64,000 nt of DNA from a virus: the IMG/VR virus record IMGVR_UViG_3300043395_001986, positions 1 to 64,000 of that record; one strand, 5' to 3'. Made by a program: the position numbers and the translations under genes. The notes beneath the pieces were generated by a model, which saw only the letters and a program-made list of their open reading frames with translations, was not told the DNA's origin and did not search any database. Within the stretch, counting starts at the first letter, position 1. Every line of letters starts with the position of its first letter. Of the stretch, positions 31,943-41,850 are shown one piece after another.

Positions 31943-33330
31943 TGGCAGATTTTCCAACAGAAAAAACGGGTGGTAGTGCCGGCAAAGGCACAGAACTTGT
32001 ATTGGCTATTGTTGAAGAAGTAATATTAGATACATCTGCAATAACTTTTGATGCCGAAACAAATGATTATTTGTATTCGGAATTTAATAATATAATACCA
32101 TCGGGAGATATAAGAGACCTACAAGAAAGAGCAGTAGACCAAAAAGCAGTAGATGCTCAAAATTATATAAAAGAAAACAAACTTAAAAATCAAAGATACA
32201 TAGGGGCAATTAGATATCGTTTATCAACTCAAGCTGGACAAGATACAACTCAATTACCAATTGCCTTTCCATTAAATCCAAATTTTTTTACTATACCTTT
32301 ATTAAAAGAAATAGTAGAAATTACAAAAACTGAAAGTGGACATTATTATGAAAGAGTAAAATCAAATAATTCTCCAAACTATTCAACAAATGTGGGTATT
32401 TTATTATCATCAGAAACACAGAATGGTAATAATAGTTTTTTACAACAAAAAGGATTGGATTCAATTAAGAGTGCAGAAGCCGGGATACCACAATCTTCTA
32501 TAAAAAAAAGGCCAAATAATATACCATCTTCCGAAGTTGGACAATATTTTAAAAGAGATTTGAGATATCATTCATTAACCCCGTATGAGGGTGATACTAT
32601 TTTACAAGGAAGATTTGGACAATCAATAAGATTTAGTGGATTTATAAATGAAAATAGAAAAAATGCAAAAAAAGCAAGTCCATCAATAATAATAAGAAAT
32701 GGTGAAAATGCAGAATCTCTTAATAATATAAAAATATATGAGACAGTAAAGGAAGATGTTAATAAAGATGGAACATCAATTCATATAACAAGTGGTGATT
32801 ATTTAACACCATATACACCAACAACTTCTGTAAAAAAAGAAGCAAATGATGTGTTTCCACCACAAAATAAACTTATAGGTGACCAGGTAGTAGTTAATAC
32901 TGGACGATTAATTTTATCTACAAAAGCAAATGAAATATATATATTTTCTAAACTATCTACATCATTTTATTCGGATGATTTCTTTACAATAGATACTGCA
33001 AATGGATATAGAGCCGTAGTTCAAGATGGTGATTATTTTACAAAAATTAATGGACAATCAAACAACTATGTTGTAGAAATAAATGATACGGGCAAAATAT
33101 GTTTAGGAGCAGAACCATCAGAAGTTTCTGCTACATCTAAAGTACAACAAGCTGTAAAAGGAAATGCATTAGCTGAAATTTTAGATAGGTTGGTTATGAT
33201 TTTAACGGATACATATCAAATGAAAACACCATCTGGTATTACTGATTTTGGTCCCGTTGATAAGAGTGAATTAAACGCAATCAAATCGGACCTAAAAAAG
33301 ATTTTATCTAATAATAATTTCCTTATATAA
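31942..33330 (+). CDS. Baseplate/tail structural protein
   Basis: Residues near the middle read YEGDTILQGRFGQSIRFSG, with IIIRNG soon after. I recall this pair of segments from structural proteins of T4-like phages of marine bacteria, often beside the baseplate wedge genes. The exact T4 counterpart is unclear. The end, NNNFLI, resembles the shared tail of the accessory enzymes but probably by chance. TAATG joins it to both neighbours. Confidence 0.65.
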   Translation: MADFPTEKTGGSAGKGTELVLAIVEEVILDTSAITFDAETNDYLYSEFNNIIPSGDIRDLQERAVDQKAVDAQNYIKENKLKNQRYIGAIRYRLSTQAGQDTTQLPIAFPLNPNFFTIPLLKEIVEITKTESGHYYERVKSNNSPNYSTNVGILLSSETQNGNNSFLQQKGLDSIKSAEAGIPQSSIKKRPNNIPSSEVGQYFKRDLRYHSLTPYEGDTILQGRFGQSIRFSGFINENRKNAKKASPSIIIRNGENAESLNNIKIYETVKEDVNKDGTSIHITSGDYLTPYTPTTSVKKEANDVFPPQNKLIGDQVVVNTGRLILSTKANEIYIFSKLSTSFYSDDFFTIDTANGYRAVVQDGDYFTKINGQSNNYVVEINDTGKICLGAEPSEVSATSKVQQAVKGNALAEILDRLVMILTDTYQMKTPSGITDFGPVDKSELNAIKSDLKKILSNNNFLI

Positions 33331-34631
33331 TGAGCTGGTCTAGATTCCGAAATAATATGATTGAGAAAATGAACAATTATCCGTATGAGGATAATAATGG
33401 ATTTGCTCAAGCACTTGCGGACGAATACGATAAATGTATGAAAAGTGGGTCTGATATTGTAAATAAAAACAGACTAAAAGTAGGAAATAAATCCGCATTT
33501 CAAGCAATAATAGAAGCACAGCAAGCAGAAGGAGTTGCATCAACAACCGAAGCATTTTATAGTTTACTTTTTCTTAAAATGGGAAATGCAGCTAAAGCAT
33601 ATTGGGCAGGTGCCAAATTAATGGAAACAAACCCACCAATATTAGTAACACCACCTGCTATAAAAAATTTATATATAATACCGGAAGGAAATGTTGTAAC
33701 AAACCCAGGTCAGTTTGCTACGGCACCTGTTGCACCAATTGATAATGCATTAACATTTCTAAATTCATTTATTTCTTTAGCAAAAGCACATTTGGTTACA
33801 ATTAGTGGTATATGCAATACAATGGCACAATATCCACCACCGGCGCCGCCGGCACCTTCGATAGTACAATGGACAGGATTTAGTGTACCTGACCAGGATG
33901 ATGGAGATAATGATGAACTCACAATGACAGAAAACGAACTATCAGGTGCAAAAGAGGATTTAAAATCAGCACAAGTAGCAGCTAAACAGGCTAAAACAGA
34001 CCCTGCTAAACAGGCAGCATTGGATGCGATAAAATTTTTTAGAAACAAAATAGCGGCAAAGAAAAATAATGCATTAACTGCGGATTCTCAAATAGAAGAA
34101 AATCCACCACCACCTCCACCACCATCTGATGCTGCTATTGGAAATAAAATAGTATATTATGCTAAATTGGATATTGGTAAAACCGAAGACCCATTGCCAC
34201 CTGGTAAACCTGAAAACTGGGGTCCCTTTGTGCAATCGTGTTTAAAATCAACAGGTATAAATGAACCTGCGTTTTGGTGTGCCGCATTTGTAACGAAGAT
34301 TTATAAATCAGCAGGTGCAGCAAATCCAAGTTCAGCAGGTTGTGATGAGTGGAGAGCATGGGCAAAGAAAAAAGGATTATGGAGTAGAACACCAACAATC
34401 GGTGCAGCGATACTATATGGCTCAGAAGCAGATGCACACCATATTGGTATAGTTGAACAAGTAAGTGGTACAAAATTAGTATCTACAATTGAAGGAAACA
34501 CAACCGGTGGAAGGGGATTTAATAGAAATGGATGTGGGTGTTTTAGAAAAACTGGTCCTTTTAGAAATGTATTAGGATATGTATCACCTGTTGATGCAAA
34601 GAGTTTAAAAACAACAAAAAAGAAAAGTTAA
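33330..34631 (+). CDS. Tail-associated peptidoglycan hydrolase (CHAP/NlpC-P60-like)
   Basis: The C-terminal domain has Cys317 (FWCAAFV) and His370/371 (DAHHIGIV), the Cys/His pair of papain-like cell-wall amidases/endopeptidases, with IGKTEDPLPPG before it. The N-terminal 170 residues look structural. Proline-rich linkers (PPPAPPAPS and PPPPPPPS) separate the parts. Within the baseplate block it most likely opens the cell wall at injection. Confidence 0.75.
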   Translation: MSWSRFRNNMIEKMNNYPYEDNNGFAQALADEYDKCMKSGSDIVNKNRLKVGNKSAFQAIIEAQQAEGVASTTEAFYSLLFLKMGNAAKAYWAGAKLMETNPPILVTPPAIKNLYIIPEGNVVTNPGQFATAPVAPIDNALTFLNSFISLAKAHLVTISGICNTMAQYPPPAPPAPSIVQWTGFSVPDQDDGDNDELTMTENELSGAKEDLKSAQVAAKQAKTDPAKQAALDAIKFFRNKIAAKKNNALTADSQIEENPPPPPPPSDAAIGNKIVYYAKLDIGKTEDPLPPGKPENWGPFVQSCLKSTGINEPAFWCAAFVTKIYKSAGAANPSSAGCDEWRAWAKKKGLWSRTPTIGAAILYGSEADAHHIGIVEQVSGTKLVSTIEGNTTGGRGFNRNGCGCFRKTGPFRNVLGYVSPVDAKSLKTTKKKS

Positions 34632-34658
34632 ATAATTATATATAACAAATAAATTAGT

Positions 34659-35129
34659 ATGGACAATAAAAAATTTATTCAATTAATTAGAGCAGTTATT
34701 CGTGAAGAAGTGAAAACTGCTGTTAAAGAGGTTTTATTAGAACAAAAACAAACACAAACTAAACAAATATCTAAACCATCTTTAAAAGAAATGGTTGAAG
34801 ACCCATTTGAAAAAGCAAATAGAATTTTACAACAAAGTAGAAAAGATGAGCCTGTTCAAAATAAAAGATTAAGTAAAAATCCAATTTTGAATGAAGTTTT
34901 AAATCAAACAATGCCGTTCCAACCGGGTATGAGTAGAGATGATGGTGGATATGGAACAATGAATTTTACGGCAGATATGATTGGGTATGGTGGAATGAAT
35001 ACAGGATTACCAACTACAAATCCAGATGGTCAACCATTGGCTGCAAATCCAGCTAATAAAGAAGTTGCAGCTGTTGCGAAAGCAATGACAAGAGATTATA
35101 GTGAATTAGTGAAAAGATTTAAAAAATAA
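34659..35129 (+). CDS. Hypothetical structural-block protein
   Basis: The N-terminus is helical (KKFIQLIRAVIREEVKTAVK). A middle region contains DDGGYGTMNFTADMIGYGG, and the last 20 residues are helical again. I do not recognise a named family. It sits directly before gp25 (TAATG overlap), so a baseplate-associated role is likely. Confidence 0.6.
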   Translation: MDNKKFIQLIRAVIREEVKTAVKEVLLEQKQTQTKQISKPSLKEMVEDPFEKANRILQQSRKDEPVQNKRLSKNPILNEVLNQTMPFQPGMSRDDGGYGTMNFTADMIGYGGMNTGLPTTNPDGQPLAANPANKEVAAVAKAMTRDYSELVKRFKK

Positions 35130-35545
35130 TGGCAATTGTAATAAATAATAAATTTAAAGCAGAAATTGCTCAAAAAGCAATTGGATTATCTTTACCAATT
35201 AGAAAAGGTAATGGTGGTTATTTTGAATCTAATTATGAAACAAGAAAACAAATCCAATCTAATTTAAGAAATTTATTACTAACACAAAAAGGAGAAAGAA
35301 TAGGAAATACTGACTTTGGTTGCAATTTAAAAAAGGTTTTGTTTGAACCACTAATACAAGAAGATTTGGAATCGTTTATTCAATCCGATATTGAGTTAGC
35401 AGTTGCAACATATCTTCCTTATGTTACAATAGAATCAATTGATTATTCTCAAAATGAGGATGAACATAGAATAGAATTAAACATAAATTATTCTTTAAAT
35501 TTTGATACAATTAAAGATATAGAAACAATAAATTTGGTAATATAA
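35129..35545 (+). CDS. Baseplate wedge protein, gp25-like
   Basis: The central motif R-K/Q-x-I...NLRNLLLTQKGERIGNTDFG...LFEP is typical of the gp25/lysozyme-like baseplate family. The length, 138 residues, is close to T4 gp25 (132). It forms part of the inner wedge together with gp6, which follows 1 nt downstream. Confidence 0.88.
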   Translation: MAIVINNKFKAEIAQKAIGLSLPIRKGNGGYFESNYETRKQIQSNLRNLLLTQKGERIGNTDFGCNLKKVLFEPLIQEDLESFIQSDIELAVATYLPYVTIESIDYSQNEDEHRIELNINYSLNFDTIKDIETINLVI

Positions 35546-35546
35546 A

Positions 35547-37571
35547 ATGGCACTGAAACCAATAGATAAAACATTTACAGGAAATAAAAAAGATGTAAGA
35601 TATCTTAATAGAGATTTTTCATCATTTAAGCAGGCATTAACAGATTTTGCCAAAACATATTTTCCAAATACAGCAAACGATTTTAGTGATGCTTCACCTG
35701 GTACTATGTTTATAGAACTTGCATCATATGTTGGGGATGTATTATCTTTTTATACTGATGCTCAATTAAAAGAATCATTTATTAATTTAGCATCGAATAA
35801 AACAAATCTAATAACCCACGCACAAAATTTAGGATATAAACCAAAAATTTCAACACCATCAATTGTTAATTTATCATTATACCAAATATTACCTGCAATA
35901 AAAACCGATGGAGTAGTAGGAACACCTGATTTTAGATATGCATTGAGAATAGAAGCAGGTATGGAAGCGGAAACTGCTGATGGTATTGTATTTAGAACAA
36001 TGGATGTTTGTGATTTCAACGATGAAACGGATAGAGATATAACTCTTTATAATAAAGATAATGGAGAATTTTTAGTTAAAAAAAGAGTTAAGGCTATGAG
36101 TGCGGATGAATTGGAAATGGAAATCAATTGGAGCAATAAAGAATTTGAAGAAAACCCATCGTTTACAATAACAGATAATGAATTTTTAGGAATCACATCA
36201 ATATATGATGATGAAAACAATAGATACTATGAAGTAGATTTCTTAGCTCAAGACTTTGTATATATTCAGGAACCAAATATAAGCATAAACGGAAATAAAT
36301 CATCCGAAGCAACTACAACTCCATATCTACTAAAACAATTAAAAACAAATAGAAGATTTGTTACTAGAGTAATAAATGAAAATACAATTGAAGTTAGATT
36401 TGGAAGTGGAAATGAAGATTTACCTGATGAAATATTAATACCAAATACTAAAAATGTAGGATTAGGATTGAATAATTCAATCGAAAGATTGAATCATGGA
36501 TATGACCCTTCTAATTTTTTATTTACAAATGCATATGGAATTGCACCTCAAAAAACAAAATTAAAAGTTAAATATTTAAGTGGTGGTGGATTAAAATCAA
36601 ACATATCGTCAGATTCTATTACAAAAATTAGAAGCATAACTTTTAATGAAGATGCGAATACATTTAGTAGTACTGAACAAAATACCTATGCATATTATAG
36701 ACAACAATTACAGGTAACAAATGATGAACCTGCTGTTGGTGGTTCTGGTTTTGAATCTTTGGAATTAATAAGAGAAAATTCTATTGCAAATTTTGCATCT
36801 CAAAACAGAGCAGTTACTAAACAGGATTATGAGGTAAGAGTTTTATCATTACCACCAAAATTCGGCAATATAGCAAAAGTATATGTTGAAGCAGATGGTA
36901 ATATTGATGATTTTGGAGCAAGAGCAATATTAAAAGATGCAAATCTTCAAAAAGAATTTTTATCATTTATTAAAAGTTCAAAATCTTTAAACGATAAAGA
37001 AATTGAAGTTGAGCTTAAAAAGTTTTTAAAAAATAAAAAAGATACACCAAATCCGGAAATAAACAATCCATTTGCAATTAATATGTATCTTTTGGCATAT
37101 GATATTAATAAAAATTTAATTCCAATAAATGAGAGTTTAAAACAAAATTTAAAAATATATTTAAATGAACATAGAATGTTGACAGACGCTGTTAATATTT
37201 TAAAAGCATTTATTATTAATATTGGAGTTAACTTTGAAGTTACTGTCTTTAACAATTATAACAAAAGAGAAGTTGTTTTAAATTGTATACAAACGATAAC
37301 TAATTTCTTTGATATAGATAAATGGAAAATAAACCAACCAATTAATTTAAGTGAATTAGAATTAGAAATCGCAAATGTAGATGGTGTATCATCTGTCCCA
37401 TTAGTTGAAATATATAACATATGTAAAAGTTCATCAAATGGAGGAGACTATGCAACTAATTCATATAATATTAAAGAAGCAACTAAAAATAAAATAATTT
37501 ACCCATCATTAGACCCATCTATTTTTGAACTTAAATTTCCAAACGTAGATATAAAAGGAAGAGCTTTATAA
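35547..37571 (+). CDS. Baseplate wedge protein, gp6/J-like
   Basis: The 674-residue length matches T4 gp6 (660). The start KDVRYLNRDFSSFKQALTDF followed by DFSDASPGTMFIELASYVGD, and the later ENSIANFASQNRAVTKQDYE with VRVLSLP, are the usual gp6/baseplate J segments. It would form the ring that surrounds the hub and transmits the contraction signal. It lies directly after gp25, the usual order. Confidence 0.88.
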   Translation: MALKPIDKTFTGNKKDVRYLNRDFSSFKQALTDFAKTYFPNTANDFSDASPGTMFIELASYVGDVLSFYTDAQLKESFINLASNKTNLITHAQNLGYKPKISTPSIVNLSLYQILPAIKTDGVVGTPDFRYALRIEAGMEAETADGIVFRTMDVCDFNDETDRDITLYNKDNGEFLVKKRVKAMSADELEMEINWSNKEFEENPSFTITDNEFLGITSIYDDENNRYYEVDFLAQDFVYIQEPNISINGNKSSEATTTPYLLKQLKTNRRFVTRVINENTIEVRFGSGNEDLPDEILIPNTKNVGLGLNNSIERLNHGYDPSNFLFTNAYGIAPQKTKLKVKYLSGGGLKSNISSDSITKIRSITFNEDANTFSSTEQNTYAYYRQQLQVTNDEPAVGGSGFESLELIRENSIANFASQNRAVTKQDYEVRVLSLPPKFGNIAKVYVEADGNIDDFGARAILKDANLQKEFLSFIKSSKSLNDKEIEVELKKFLKNKKDTPNPEINNPFAINMYLLAYDINKNLIPINESLKQNLKIYLNEHRMLTDAVNILKAFIINIGVNFEVTVFNNYNKREVVLNCIQTITNFFDIDKWKINQPINLSELELEIANVDGVSSVPLVEIYNICKSSSNGGDYATNSYNIKEATKNKIIYPSLDPSIFELKFPNVDIKGRAL

Positions 37572-37572
37572 T

Positions 37573-38661
37573 ATGTACACATTCATTACAGCATCTAAAG
37601 ATGCAGCTATATATAACGAAGAATCATACCAAAATACAGGATATGATGAAATATTAGAAGTTGGTGCATACATTGTAGATGTTACTAAATATAAAACTCG
37701 TTCTTTAATTAAGTTTGAAACATCACATATATCACAATCATTAGCAATATATAATGCACAATCTGCATCATCATTATTTACCGCATCTTTATTATTAAGA
37801 GCAATTGAATTTAATGAAATACCTGCTACATCTACAATATACGCATATCCCGTTTCTCAAAGTTGGGAAGAAGGTGTTGGTACATTGGTAGATAAGATTT
37901 CCACAAAAGGTGTATCTTGGTGGTATAGAAATGGTGAATCGCAAACACTTTGGCACACGGATGCAGATGATAATATCGGACAAGAATTAACAGGTTCTAT
38001 TGGAACAAGTTTAGATACAGATGGAAGAGGTGGTACCTGGTATACATCATCTTTATCAAAAACATATAGCTATAAAGTAGAAGATTTAGAAATAGATATA
38101 ACTTCATTTGTAAAAAATTGGTTAAGTGGTAGTGTTGCAAACGAAGGAATTGTACTAAAACTATTATCTGATTTAGAATCAGATGATAACGATTATGGTA
38201 AATTTAAATTCTTTTCAAAACAAACAAACACAATATATCAACCTAAATTAATATTAAAATGGGATGAAACTTTCAATGAAGGAACTGGTAGCGTTTTAGG
38301 ACAAAATTATAGAACTTTTACTTCTAATTTAAATTCAGAATACAAATTAGGACAGAGAGTAAAAATAGAAGTAAAAACAAGAGAAAAATACCCAACTACA
38401 ACATATTCTACATTTGGATATGATACATATTATAATTTACCATCTTCAAGTTACTACGAAATTATAGATAGTAAAACCGGAGATGTTATTATTCCATTTT
38501 CATCACAGTCAAAATTAAATAGAGATTCATCTTCTGCTAAAAATTATTTTTACTTAAATTTAAGTAATTTTGAAAAAGGTAGAAATTATACTATAAATGT
38601 AAAAATTGAAGAAGATTTTTCGCAACAAATATTTAATATAGGAAACTTTGATATTGTATAA
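37573..38661 (+). CDS. Tail protein with DNRLRE-like beta-sandwich
   Basis: The first half has SLIKFETSHI, YPVSQSWEEGVGT, GVSWWYRNGESQTLW and LEIDITSFVKNWLSG, the usual order of the DNRLRE (CBM96-like) beta-sandwich fold. This suggests a surface or glycan-contacting module. The second half is unassigned. It follows gp6 by 1 nt. Confidence 0.65.
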   Translation: MYTFITASKDAAIYNEESYQNTGYDEILEVGAYIVDVTKYKTRSLIKFETSHISQSLAIYNAQSASSLFTASLLLRAIEFNEIPATSTIYAYPVSQSWEEGVGTLVDKISTKGVSWWYRNGESQTLWHTDADDNIGQELTGSIGTSLDTDGRGGTWYTSSLSKTYSYKVEDLEIDITSFVKNWLSGSVANEGIVLKLLSDLESDDNDYGKFKFFSKQTNTIYQPKLILKWDETFNEGTGSVLGQNYRTFTSNLNSEYKLGQRVKIEVKTREKYPTTTYSTFGYDTYYNLPSSSYYEIIDSKTGDVIIPFSSQSKLNRDSSSAKNYFYLNLSNFEKGRNYTINVKIEEDFSQQIFNIGNFDIV

Positions 38662-38663
38662 AA

Positions 38664-39731
38664 TTGGAAGAGATTAAAAAAATAAACATTACAGATTCTA
38701 GTTCATCTACACTAGATGCTAAACTTATCGTTGATACATATAATGTAAACGAATTGGTTAAATCCGTTGATGTAGGTGTAAGGGAGTTAATAAAACCTTT
38801 ACCTACACCAAATTTAGAATTAATACCAAAGCCATTATATGATGAGGCATTATTAGAGATACAGGACCTAACACAAATTATAGCAACACAACAAATAGAA
38901 ATTGACAACTTAAATTCAGAAATTACAATTTTAGAAGATAAGGTTAGAACATTAGAATTTGATATAGATGATAATAAATTACAAAAAGCATTTATTGAAA
39001 ATCAGTTTCAACAAAGTGGTCTTACAATAATAGAAGTAAGACAACAAATTCAAGAATCTTTTTCCAAAGCTATAAATGAAAATATTGAAAGAGGTGCGTT
39101 GGAGGCAGAAAATGAAGGATTAATTGCACAAAAAAATGCATTAATCAAACAAATAGATACTCTAAATAATTTATTAAATCAACAAAATAGTCAAATACAA
39201 AGATTAGAAGGTCAACTATCCGCAAAAGAACAAGCGATATCAGCGGGAGGTGTTGCAACAGGACAATTATCTACATTAGTATTTGATGGAGGAGACCCTA
39301 CAAAAACTACAAATGAAGGTTTTAATATTTGCCAAGATTATGGAGATGGGTATGGTTCTACGGCTAAATATAAGAGTTTTGCACCATCAAATCCACCATG
39401 GAAAGGTTTATATAAATCGTGGGTAGATATTGTAGCTGGTCCAAAGGATATACAAGTTGATTTTGCATTTAAAGACGGTTTAAAAAATTCTCCTTGGGAT
39501 TTTGGAGTACAATTACCCGCAACAATAAAAGCAAATGAAACTTTAAGATTTAAAATGGATGCACCTTCTGGTTATTTAGGAACAATAACAGGTCAACATG
39601 GGGGTGGGTTGTTTTCACATTCACGTGCGACTGTATATGATTATGTAATGACAATTATTGCAAAAGATATTGACCAAAATGGAAAAACAGAAACAAAAGA
39701 TTTTAGGGGAAGATTATATCATCATGGATAA
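38664..39731 (+). CDS. Coiled-coil structural protein, TTG start
   Basis: There is no in-frame ATG near the beginning; the likely start is the TTG at 38664, 2 nt after the upstream stop. Residues about 60-200 form a long coiled coil with Gln-rich heptads. The C-terminal 150 residues look globular beta (SPWDFGVQLPATIKANETLR and LYHHG end). A fibre- or tail-associated role is inferred from context. Confidence 0.6.
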   Translation: MEEIKKINITDSSSSTLDAKLIVDTYNVNELVKSVDVGVRELIKPLPTPNLELIPKPLYDEALLEIQDLTQIIATQQIEIDNLNSEITILEDKVRTLEFDIDDNKLQKAFIENQFQQSGLTIIEVRQQIQESFSKAINENIERGALEAENEGLIAQKNALIKQIDTLNNLLNQQNSQIQRLEGQLSAKEQAISAGGVATGQLSTLVFDGGDPTKTTNEGFNICQDYGDGYGSTAKYKSFAPSNPPWKGLYKSWVDIVAGPKDIQVDFAFKDGLKNSPWDFGVQLPATIKANETLRFKMDAPSGYLGTITGQHGGGLFSHSRATVYDYVMTIIAKDIDQNGKTETKDFRGRLYHHG

Positions 39732-39743
39732 TTATATTAAGTA

Positions 39744-41255
39744 ATGGCAATAACAGATTTAAAAAATATAGAAAATATAAATCTACGAACTGAAACAAAA
39801 GGTCAGTTAATAGAATCAAAAGATTTGAATATCTTTAAGAGTTCCGCTGCTGTTATTAGTCAATTTGGGCAAAGTAAAAACGATGTTATTGAATTTAGAT
39901 TATACGATAAAGCAAATAACTTACTTACTCAAAAAGATAATAAAAAAGTAAAATATATAAAATATATTGAATTTAATAACTATTTAAAAACAGGAATAGA
40001 TTCAAATGGTGAAAAAGTATATTCTGTTGATATAGAAAAATTAATATTAGATTCTGGAAATGGAAATGGAGAATATAGAGTATCTCTTAATTTTGTTAAA
40101 AACAAATTAGGAACAGATAATGAAACTGAAAAAGTATGGATTGAAGAAATATCTCCATCTAGAAAAGAAATAAGAGTTTTACCTTTATTAAAAGATGGTT
40201 CTAATTATAATTCTATAATAGAAAAAAGATACAAAAGTTTTGGAAATAATACAGCAGAGTTAAGAAGTAGTGTATCAAAGGTAACACAAAAAATTGATTC
40301 AATACAATTACAGATTACTAAAATAATAGATGATTATTTTACTTCTAAATATGGATTGAATTATGTTGACACAATTAAAAAAGATTTTGGAATAAATAAT
40401 AATTGGGATTTTGTAAAAACAAAAATACTAACAGACTTTAAAGAATCTTTATTAAATCAAATAAATGGAAAAGAATACAAATTAGGCGCACCCTCATTTG
40501 GTTCACCAATTAATCAAAAACTTGATTTTGATGAATATGAAGAATTTACTCCATATATCCAACAAAGATTAACAGAAGCAATTGATTATAATTTAAAATA
40601 TTTTGTAGAAACCAAATTCCCACCTTCTGTTCAAGAAGAAATTAATAATAGTGATGAGGTTAAGTTATTGGAAAGCTTAATTGAAAAACCATTGGTATCA
40701 AAATCTATTATAGAAGGAAAACCTGCGGTAAGAAAATTACCACCTGATACATTAATGGAATTACTAAAAGGAGTAAAAAAAGTTGATGGAGGGTTAACAA
40801 TAGATGTTACTGACCCTGCAACAGGAAAACAAATAACAATTAAAGCAACTACACCGGAAGAATTAGCATCAAAAATATCGGATATTAAACCATATAAAGC
40901 AAGTCCAAATGACCCTGCTTTACCAACAACAAATCCTGCAAGAAAAAGCATTCAGGATACAATATCTGCTGTTAATAATAAAATAGATGAAACCAAACAA
41001 CAAATCAATGATGCTATTAATAAGGCAAATGAATTAAAAGAGAAAGGTACAAAGGCAATTGCAGATGCACAAGCAGCAGCAAATAAAATAGCAGGATTAA
41101 AAGATGAAGCTTTAGGTAAGATTGGTGATTTAAAAGGAAAAGCAGATGAATTAAAAGGAAAAGCAACCGAAGGATTAAATAAAGTGAAGGGATTGTTAAA
41201 AAAACCAAAGAAAAAAATTGGTCAATCTAAATTTAAAATTCCTAAAATATTTTAA
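39744..41255 (+). CDS. Baseplate/tail structural protein with helical C-terminus
   Basis: KVWIEEISPSRKEIRVLPL (about residues 131-150) is a segment I recall in baseplate-linked proteins of T4-like phages of aquatic bacteria. The final 130 residues are a long Ala/Lys-rich helix ending in a basic GLLKKPKKKIGQSKFKIPK. The precise role is unknown. Confidence 0.6.
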   Translation: MAITDLKNIENINLRTETKGQLIESKDLNIFKSSAAVISQFGQSKNDVIEFRLYDKANNLLTQKDNKKVKYIKYIEFNNYLKTGIDSNGEKVYSVDIEKLILDSGNGNGEYRVSLNFVKNKLGTDNETEKVWIEEISPSRKEIRVLPLLKDGSNYNSIIEKRYKSFGNNTAELRSSVSKVTQKIDSIQLQITKIIDDYFTSKYGLNYVDTIKKDFGINNNWDFVKTKILTDFKESLLNQINGKEYKLGAPSFGSPINQKLDFDEYEEFTPYIQQRLTEAIDYNLKYFVETKFPPSVQEEINNSDEVKLLESLIEKPLVSKSIIEGKPAVRKLPPDTLMELLKGVKKVDGGLTIDVTDPATGKQITIKATTPEELASKISDIKPYKASPNDPALPTTNPARKSIQDTISAVNNKIDETKQQINDAINKANELKEKGTKAIADAQAAANKIAGLKDEALGKIGDLKGKADELKGKATEGLNKVKGLLKKPKKKIGQSKFKIPKIF

Positions 41256-41257
41256 AG

Positions 41258-41836
41258 ATGAGAACAACTGATGCATTAGACCAATTATATAATCCAACCG
41301 CTGATTTTTTAATCAGTCAATATCCATGGGTTTCTAGTTTAGAAATGGGAGCACCTTCTGCGGGTGGCTCTACTTTTGGTGGTGGAGGTGGTGGAGGTAA
41401 TATATCAATTGTACCTTCCGTGGAGCCACCATTTTACACAACACCAATAATCACACCAGAATTACCAATAACACAACTTCCAAAAATTAATCTAAAACTA
41501 ACTGGATTAAAAAATGGATTCATAAAGTATGATAATAAAGTATATTATGATGATAATACAATAGAGTTTAATGTTTTATCATCATTAGATTCTGTTACAT
41601 TAAAAGGAGAGGGAGCTAAATATGGAGAGTATTATGTTATTTCATTTGAAAACGTTTCAATAGAAGCACCTGTTAAGGATGCAATCGTATCACCACCAAC
41701 AATGGGCGGGGTAAGTAGTGGTGGAGGAGGAAGAACCGGCGGATATGTATATACTGGAGGACAGTATAATCCTGGATCACCTGGATTTAATTCAAATTTA
41801 GCAGAAAGACCTATTGACCAAAATGCACAAAAATAA
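41258..41836 (+). CDS. Glycine-rich structural protein
   Basis: Two glycine-rich stretches (GGGGGGG near residue 45 and SSGGGGRTGG near 155) flank a beta-domain (LKNGFIKYDNKVYYDD onward). The family is not recognised. Position between large tail proteins suggests a minor tail or fibre-joint protein. Confidence 0.55.
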   Translation: MRTTDALDQLYNPTADFLISQYPWVSSLEMGAPSAGGSTFGGGGGGGNISIVPSVEPPFYTTPIITPELPITQLPKINLKLTGLKNGFIKYDNKVYYDDNTIEFNVLSSLDSVTLKGEGAKYGEYYVISFENVSIEAPVKDAIVSPPTMGGVSSGGGGRTGGYVYTGGQYNPGSPGFNSNLAERPIDQNAQK

Positions 41837-41838
41837 AG

Positions 41839-41846
41839 TATTTATA
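41839..41846 (+). promoter_or_regulatory. TATTTATA box, candidate late promoter
   Basis: An exact TATTTATA ends 4 nt before the ATG at 41851; TATAAATA, the T4 late box, overlaps it at 41843-41850. Confidence 0.55.
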
Positions 41847-41850
41847 AATA

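Noticed and set aside
33710-34048. Minus-strand frames under the hydrolase gene (also around 34162-34473, 36947-37255 and 40631-40951)
   Set aside because: All sit antisense within strong + strand genes, have compositions expected of shadow frames in AT-rich sequence, and lack start-site context.
33316-35545. LI-type ends of structural proteins at 33330 (NNFLI) and 35545 (INLVI) as part of the tail family
   Set aside because: They lack the K-x-(T/S) part, and Leu and Ile are frequent in this genome, so they are treated as chance.
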